A DNA stretch of 9,317 nt from Alphaproteobacteria bacterium (GTDB taxonomy: Bacteria; Pseudomonadota; Alphaproteobacteria; ATCC43930; CGMCC-115725): the NCBI GenBank assembly GCA_030039975.1, contig JASHUO010000872.1, positions 1 to 9,317 of the forward strand, in the 5' to 3' direction. Positions within the stretch are counted from its first letter, which is position 1. Each line of letters opens with the position of its first letter. Positions 5,456-9,317 of the stretch are shown piece by piece. Both the position numbers and the translations under genes were made by a program. The notes below the pieces were generated by a model. It was not told the DNA's origin. It did no database searches and worked only from the letters and a program-made list of their open reading frames with translations.

Positions 5456-6513
5456 GGCAGATGTTTTCCTGCCGGCCTTGCGGAACGCCGGATCCGTGCG
5501 CGAAACTTGTGCGACTGCAACAGCAACACGATCAGAACCACCAAAGCCTTGACCACCAGATTGTACTCGGGGGGAACGCCGCTCATCAGGATGGACGTCG
5601 TCAGACTTTGAATGATCAGCGCGCCGAGCAGCGTCAGACCGAGATAGACGCGGCCCCCGGCCAGCGAGCCGCCGCCGATCACGACCGCAAGGATGGCGTC
5701 GAGCTCGATATAAAGCCCGGCGCTGACCGGATCGGAGGTATGGGTATCGGCGGTGATGACGACCCCGGCGAGGCCCGCGCAGAGGCCCGAGACGAGATAA
5801 GCCGCAAGCTTGATCATCTTGGCGTCGATCCCGGCCAGATCGGCGGCGGCGGCATTGCCGCCGACGGCTTCGACGAAGAGACCGAATGCCGTCCGGCGCA
5901 TCAGCAGCCATAACAGCGCGAAAATGCCGGCGCCGACGAACAGCCGACTCGGCAACATCGCGAGATGGCCGGTGCTGATTGCGGCAAAAAAGTCGCTGGA
6001 AAAGCTCGGGTCGGTTCCGCCGTAGAGGAGATTGATCATCTGCGCGATACCGCGGCCCGACACCATCAGGATGAGTGTCGCGACGATGGGCTGAATGTCG
6101 AGGAGGGCGACGAGCAAGCCATTCCACAAGCCGCACAGCAGCGCGGCGGCGAGGGCGGCGCCGAGCACGATCAGCGGCGGATCCCCCATGTGAAGGCGCC
6201 AAGTGATCATCGCGCCACAGATTGCGATCACGGCACCGACCGAGAGGTCGATACCCTTTGTGCCGATCACCACCGCCATGCCGAGCGCGACGACGGCGGT
6301 CGGCATGCTCCGGTAGACAACGTCAACGAGGCTCCCGAACAGGTGTCCTTCGACGATGCGGATGCTGAAGAACTCGGGGCTAATGAAGCCGTCGACGACG
6401 AGAATGAGCGCCAACGCCAGCAGCGGCCAAACCGCGCGCTTCTCGGCGAGGCGGACGAGCACGGCGCGTGGATACGCCGTCAAGCCAACGGAGTTTGTGT
6501 GTTCGCGACTCAT
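5452..6513 (-). CDS. ytfT: Sugar ABC transporter permease, YtfT-like
   Basis: A 353-residue inner-membrane permease of the same family as its downstream neighbour, with which it would form a heterodimeric pore driven by the YtfR-like ATPase. A cytoplasmic N-terminus (about 1-28) precedes a series of hydrophobic segments starting at 29-41. The signature GTKGIDLSVG is at 84-93, with NGLLVALLDIQPIVATL (about 131-147) and VVIGGGSLAGGRVYLGLTLLG as further family marks. The tail after the last membrane helix is short and basic (SHKFRARIRRSARPAGK). The ATG at 6513 overlaps the ATPase stop by 4 bp. YtfT is the best family match because the GTKGIDLSVG and QPIVATL motifs and the paired-permease layout agree with it. 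Confidence 0.9.
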   Translation of the reverse strand: MSREHTNSVGLTAYPRAVLVRLAEKRAVWPLLALALILVVDGFISPEFFSIRIVEGHLFGSLVDVVYRSMPTAVVALGMAVVIGTKGIDLSVGAVIAICGAMITWRLHMGDPPLIVLGAALAAALLCGLWNGLLVALLDIQPIVATLILMVSGRGIAQMINLLYGGTDPSFSSDFFAAISTGHLAMLPSRLFVGAGIFALLWLLMRRTAFGLFVEAVGGNAAAADLAGIDAKMIKLAAYLVSGLCAGLAGVVITADTHTSDPVSAGLYIELDAILAVVIGGGSLAGGRVYLGLTLLGALIIQSLTTSILMSGVPPEYNLVVKALVVLIVLLLQSHKFRARIRRSARPAGKHLP

Positions 6514-8012
6514 CCGCCGGCGATCATCCGAACGATGTTTTCGCGGGTCACCCCGGCGCCCGCGATTTCACCCACGTGGCACCGGTCGCGCAGGACGGCG
6601 ACGCGATGGCTGACCGCCACGATCTCTTCCAGCTCGGACGATGCGACGAGGAGCGCCATCCCCTCTTTGCACAGACGCCGGATCAACGCGACGATCTCCG
6701 CATGCGCACCGACATCGATGCCGCGTGTCGGTTCGTCGAGGATGAGGAGGCGCGGCTTCGAGGCCAGCCAACGCGCCAGGATGACCTTTTGCTGGTTGCC
6801 GCCGGAAAGCTGGCCCACCGGCTTTTCAGCGTCGGACGTGGCGATCGCCAAGACGTTGATCATTTCAGACGCCAAGCGGTTCTGCTCGTCGACGGGGAGC
6901 CGCCGCAGCCAGCCGCGCTTGGTTTGCATCGCCAGCACGATGTTCTCGCGTACCGAGAGCTCGGAGATGATCCCTTCGGCCTTTCTGTTCTCCGGGCAAA
7001 ATCCGATTCCCAGCCGAACCGACCGGCGGGGTGAGCGAGCCGTGATCGGCCGACCTTTGAAGCGAACCCGCCCCGTGTCCGACCGCACCGCGCCGAAGAC
7101 GAGCTTGGCGGTCTCGGTCCGCCCGGAGCCGAGAAGGCCGGCAAGACCAACCACCTCGCCGGCGCGTATGACGAGGTCGAACACCCCCATGTACCGGCGC
7201 CGCCCGAGCCCTTCGGCGGCGAGCAGCGGTTCGCCCGCGGCCGGCGCCGCGGCCGGCGGCGGCGCAGAATCGACCGCCTCCAGCTCGCGGCCCAGCATCA
7301 GCGAGATCAGCTCCAGCCGATGCAGTTCCACCGCCGCTGCGGTTCTCACCAAGCGGCCGTTGCGCAGCACGGAGATGCGGTCGGCGATCCGATAGACCTG
7401 ATCGATGAAGTGGGTGATGAAGAGGATGGCGATGTTCTGCCGCTTGAGATCGCGCAGGATCTGAAAGAGCAGTTCGACCTCGCGGGCATCGAGGCTGGCG
7501 GTCGGTTCGTCGAGCACCAATACCCGCGTGTCTTCCTCGAGCGCGCGGGCGATGGCGACGAGTTGCTGGATCGCCACGGAATAGGCGCCCAGCGGCCGCT
7601 CGACATCGATATCGACGCTGAGGCGCGCGAGGCGCTCGCGCGCCCGTTTTGCGGCATCGCGCCATGAGATGAGCCCGAAACGTCGCGGCTGACGCTCGAG
7701 GGTGAGATTCTTGGTCACCGACAAGGTCGGAACGAGGTTTACCTCCTGATAGACCGTACTGATGCCATGCGTTCGCGCTGCCGCCGGACTGTCGAGGGTC
7801 GCGGGGCGACCATCGATGCGGATTTCTCCGGCGTCCTGGCGCAGCGCGCCGGTCATGATCTTGATGAGGGTCGATTTGCCGGCGCCGTTCTCGCCAAGGA
7901 GCGCGTGCACCTCGCCGGCTCGGAGGCAGAAATCGACGGACTCGAGGGCGCGCACACCGGGAAAGCTCTTCGAGACGCCGACCATCGCGATACGTGGAAC
8001 CGCGTCTTCCAT
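6510..8012 (-). CDS. ytfR: Sugar ABC transporter ATP-binding protein with two nucleotide-binding domains, YtfR-like
   Basis: A 500-residue cytoplasmic ATPase that energises the importer. The first domain has Walker A GENGAGKST (40-48), a degenerate signature YSVAIQQ (144-150), Walker B VLVLDEP (164-170) and switch histidine H201. The second has a degenerate P-loop GLLGSGRTE (292-300), a canonical LSGGNQQ (402-408) and Walker B LLILDEP (422-428) but SSEL in place of the switch histidine, all typical of the RbsA/YtfR family. The domains are joined by an Ala/Pro-rich linker (about 248-262). I chose the ATG at 8012 because AGGGG lies 5 bp upstream and the length equals that of E. coli YtfR; an in-frame ATG at 8039, without a ribosome binding site, would add nine residues. 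The stop overlaps the next start. Confidence 0.92.
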   Translation of the reverse strand: MEDAVPRIAMVGVSKSFPGVRALESVDFCLRAGEVHALLGENGAGKSTLIKIMTGALRQDAGEIRIDGRPATLDSPAAARTHGISTVYQEVNLVPTLSVTKNLTLERQPRRFGLISWRDAAKRARERLARLSVDIDVERPLGAYSVAIQQLVAIARALEEDTRVLVLDEPTASLDAREVELLFQILRDLKRQNIAILFITHFIDQVYRIADRISVLRNGRLVRTAAAVELHRLELISLMLGRELEAVDSAPPPAAAPAAGEPLLAAEGLGRRRYMGVFDLVIRAGEVVGLAGLLGSGRTETAKLVFGAVRSDTGRVRFKGRPITARSPRRSVRLGIGFCPENRKAEGIISELSVRENIVLAMQTKRGWLRRLPVDEQNRLASEMINVLAIATSDAEKPVGQLSGGNQQKVILARWLASKPRLLILDEPTRGIDVGAHAEIVALIRRLCKEGMALLVASSELEEIVAVSHRVAVLRDRCHVGEIAGAGVTRENIVRMIAGG

Positions 8013-8082
8013 TCCAGCCCCTGGCTCTCGCCGGACCATTGTTAAGACCCGTGCCCGCCGCGATCAACCGACCCCGCGACCG

Positions 8083-8122
8083 GGAAGGCAACCGGCCCGC
8101 CCCGATGGACCGGTGCCTTTCC
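8083..8122 (-). other. Intercistronic stem-loop between ytfQ and ytfR
   Basis: In the 146-bp gap after the binding-protein gene, GGAAGGCAACCGG (8083-8095) and CCGGTGCCTTTCC (8110-8122) are near-perfect inverted repeats, pairing over about 12 bp with small bulges around a 14-base loop. No T-run follows on either strand, so it is not a standard terminator. In importer operons such structures often protect the upstream binding-protein message from 3' decay, giving more binding protein than membrane subunits; that role is inferred here. Confidence 0.55.
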
Positions 8123-8158
8123 GCGGCTCGTGCCGGTCGTCCGGCGCGGTGATCGTCG

Positions 8159-9085
8159 TTACTTCACATCCGCCGCAGTGTGCACGTCGGATGGGATTTT
8201 CACCCATTTCGGCCAATCTTTCTTGCCCTTCAGGTACTCGAGCACGACGGGATAGATGTACTTGCCGATGGCCGAACGAAGCTCGACCGAGGCATTGGCG
8301 TCCCCGGCCTTGAGCTCCGTGACCATCGCCGGAACGTAGTCGACCGAGACCATCAGCACGTCCTTGCCGGGATGGAGGCCGGCTTCCTTCATGGCCTGAA
8401 TGGCGCCGAGCTGCATGTTGTCGTTATGAGCGAAGGACGCGCAGATGCCCTTCAGCCCGTCGGTTGCTTTGATGAAGGCCTCCATCACCTTCTTGCCGCC
8501 ATCGGTGGTGAAGTCGCCGCTCTGCGATTTCACGATCTTCATGTCGGGAAACAGGGCAATGACGGACTCGAAGCCTTTCTTGCGCTCGATGGCGGGAGCC
8601 GAGCCAGTCGTCCCCTGCAACTCGACGATGTTGCACCGACCCTTGCTCGCTGCCGCCAACCACGCTCCGGCGAGGCGGCCTTCGAGATTGAAGTCGGCGG
8701 AGATGCGCGTGACGTAGAGCGACTTGTCGGCAACGTCGACATCCCGGTCGGCGAGGAAGACCGGGATATTCGCCGCCTTCGCCTCTTTGAGGACTTGGTC
8801 CCAGCCGGTAACCACCACCGGTGCGATGATGATGGCATCCACCCTCTGGGCGATGAAGGCGCGGACGGCTTTGAGCTGATTCTCTTCCTTGCCCTGCGCG
8901 TCGGCGAATTTGAGATCGATACCTTCCTTCTTGGCCTCGTCCTGCATGTCTTTGGAGAATGCCGGGCGCCAGTCTCCCTCGTCACCCACCTGCGAAAAGC
9001 CGATCGTGACCGCCGACGCCGCCGAGGCGGCGAAAACCATTCCCGCCCCCAAAACGATACCGCTGAGCCAGTTCCTGCTGCGCAT
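8159..9085 (-). CDS. ytfQ: Periplasmic sugar-binding protein, YtfQ-like (galactofuranose type)
   Basis: A 308-residue secreted binding protein that delivers sugar to the permease pair. A signal peptide (R2, R4, hydrophobic 7-20, A-S-A25) predicts cleavage before V26. The mature protein follows E. coli YtfQ closely: GFSQVG (29-34), W39-R40, DAIIIAPVVVTGW (83-95), D113-R114, NIVELQGTTGS, R168 in ERKKGF, SQSGDFT, AHND (219-222) and D249. The W/R, D, R, N and D positions are those expected to line the furanose pocket in that family, so a furanose such as galactofuranose is the best substrate guess. The C-terminal segment differs from E. coli. The ATG at 9085 is set by GGGAGG five bases upstream; a TTG at 9181 would place the promoter box inside the gene. 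It is the first gene of the operon. Confidence 0.93.
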   Translation of the reverse strand: MRSRNWLSGIVLGAGMVFAASAASAVTIGFSQVGDEGDWRPAFSKDMQDEAKKEGIDLKFADAQGKEENQLKAVRAFIAQRVDAIIIAPVVVTGWDQVLKEAKAANIPVFLADRDVDVADKSLYVTRISADFNLEGRLAGAWLAAASKGRCNIVELQGTTGSAPAIERKKGFESVIALFPDMKIVKSQSGDFTTDGGKKVMEAFIKATDGLKGICASFAHNDNMQLGAIQAMKEAGLHPGKDVLMVSVDYVPAMVTELKAGDANASVELRSAIGKYIYPVVLEYLKGKKDWPKWVKIPSDVHTAADVK

Positions 9086-9090
9086 CGCTT

Positions 9091-9096
9091 CCTCCC
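9091..9096 (-). promoter_or_regulatory. Strong ribosome binding site of ytfQ
   Basis: GGGAGG on the minus strand lies 5 bases before the ATG at 9085. It decides this start over the in-frame upstream TTG and fits high expression of a binding protein. Confidence 0.75.
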
Positions 9097-9151
9097 TTAC
9101 GTCATTGTTCCGAGCCTCGGAGCACGCTTCGCGCCCGGGGCCGCCACCGGA

Positions 9152-9181
9152 TATATCCATATAGTAATACGATATGGTCAA
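9152..9181 (-). promoter_or_regulatory. Promoter of the ytfQRT-yjfF-gntR operon
   Basis: On the minus strand TTGACC (9181-9176) matches the sigma-70 -35 consensus at 5 of 6 bases. GATATA (9157-9152), 18 bp further on in an A/T-rich patch unlike the surrounding G/C-rich sequence, is the best-placed -10 candidate, though only a modest match. Transcription would start near 9145, leaving a leader of about 60 bases before ytfQ. The operator palindrome covers most of this promoter. Confidence 0.55.
9157..9177. promoter_or_regulatory. Probable operator for the GntR/FadR-family regulator
   Basis: A 21-bp inverted repeat: CCATATAGTA, a central A (9167), then TACGATATGG. Nine of ten positions are symmetric (the exception is 9163/9171). 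The core 9162-9172 (TAGTAATACGA) fits TNGTNNNACNA, the consensus described for the FadR subfamily of GntR regulators. It lies between and partly over the promoter boxes of ytfQ, a site where a bound dimer would block RNA polymerase. The regulator encoded at the end of this operon is the natural candidate to bind it. Confidence 0.75.
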
Positions 9182-9225
9182 GCATAAAGAATGGCGGGCC
9201 TGCCGACCGTGCAGGTCAGCGACGA

Positions 9226-9317
9226 TCAGTGCCGCAGCAATGAAAGCAGCAGCGCCAGGGCCAGCAGCGCGGCGACGCCTTGCCAGAATCGCAGGGGGTG
9301 GCGCTCATAGAGCGTCA
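9226..9317 (-). CDS. C-terminal end of a leftward gene, probable membrane protein (partial)
   Basis: Only the last 29 residues are in the window. On the minus strand the frame reads TLYERHPLRFWQGVAALLAL followed by ALLLSLLRH and a TGA (9228-9226). Third codon positions are almost all G or C, as in the other genes, which supports real coding. A charged, aromatic stretch is followed by a hydrophobic segment of about 16 residues and a short basic end, as in a final membrane helix with a short tail. The family cannot be recognised from this. It lies about 45 bp before the ytfQ promoter in the same direction; a weak CCTGC/GCAGG hairpin (9199-9215) sits between, without a clear T-run. Confidence 0.55.
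   Translation of the reverse strand, partial: TLYERHPLRFWQGVAALLALALLLSLLRH

Noticed and set aside
3471..5611. Long plus-strand open frames (3471-4538 and 4475-5611) opposite the regulator and permease genes
   Set aside because: They mirror well-recognised minus-strand genes, have His/Asp/Gly/Arg-rich low-complexity translations without any domain, and are expected by chance in high-GC coding DNA.
7230..7275. Very GC-rich tract with short GGCCGGCG repeats
   Set aside because: It encodes the Ala/Pro-rich linker between the two ATPase domains and needs no other explanation.
5965..7395. A 476-residue plus-strand open frame opposite the ATPase and permease genes
   Set aside because: Antisense shadow of YtfR and YtfT; its translation changes character along its length and shows no recognisable motif.
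9086..9181. Upstream extension of the binding protein to a TTG at 9181
   Set aside because: It would bury the signal peptide and make the -35 box and operator coding; the GGGAGG at 9091-9096 supports the ATG at 9085.
8180..9187. A 335-residue plus-strand open frame opposite the binding-protein gene
   Set aside because: The minus strand encodes a clear YtfQ with signal peptide and ribosome binding site; the antisense frame also runs through the promoter and operator.

Overview
The window is a roughly 9.3 kb piece of a high-GC proteobacterial chromosome. Strong codon GC bias, the arrangement of the housekeeping genes (CnoX, stand-alone LON domain protein, short Trm112 protein, DUF971 protein) and the sequence signatures of these proteins point to an alphaproteobacterium of the Rhodospirillales/Hyphomicrobiales kind. 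This placement is inferred from gene content recalled from memory, not from a search.

Left part (1-3449). A lower-GC stretch without a convincing gene (1-180) lies at the 3' end of a leftward tRNA-Gly(GCC), whose promoter is visible at 272-299. Rightward of it runs a tight six-gene block: a small lipoprotein, a free-standing Ala-tRNA(Pro) deacylase (ProXp-ala/YbaK family), the thioredoxin-TPR chaperedoxin CnoX, a LON substrate-binding-domain protein, a Trm112-like protein and a DUF971 protein. Gaps are 3, 25 and 15 bp or 4-bp start/stop overlaps, so it reads as one operon concerned with translation fidelity and protein quality control.

Middle (3450-3599). A short convergent intergenic region holds a 7-bp GC hairpin inside what looks like a dispersed alphaproteobacterial intergenic repeat.

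Right part (3600-9085, leftward). A five-gene operon encodes a complete sugar ABC importer of the E. coli YtfQ-YtfR-YtfT-YjfF (galactofuranose) type: periplasmic binding protein, double ATPase and two permeases, followed by a GntR/FadR-family regulator resembling DgoR. ytfR, ytfT and yjfF are joined by ATGA overlaps. A stem-loop lies between the binding-protein gene and the ATPase gene. Upstream of ytfQ there is a near-perfect 21-bp palindrome (9157-9177) that fits the FadR-subfamily operator consensus TNGTNNNACNA and overlaps a TTGACC-type promoter. The simplest reading is a self-contained regulated uptake operon: the last gene's product represses the promoter until a sugar or sugar-acid ligand releases it. 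No catabolic enzyme lies in the window, so the substrate remains inferred.

Right edge (9226-9317). The C-terminal end of another leftward gene, with a final hydrophobic segment, enters the window.

I see no mobile element, CRISPR array, toxin-antitoxin pair or defence system. The most informative non-coding signal is the operator upstream of ytfQ; nothing here makes a strong case for an undescribed system.
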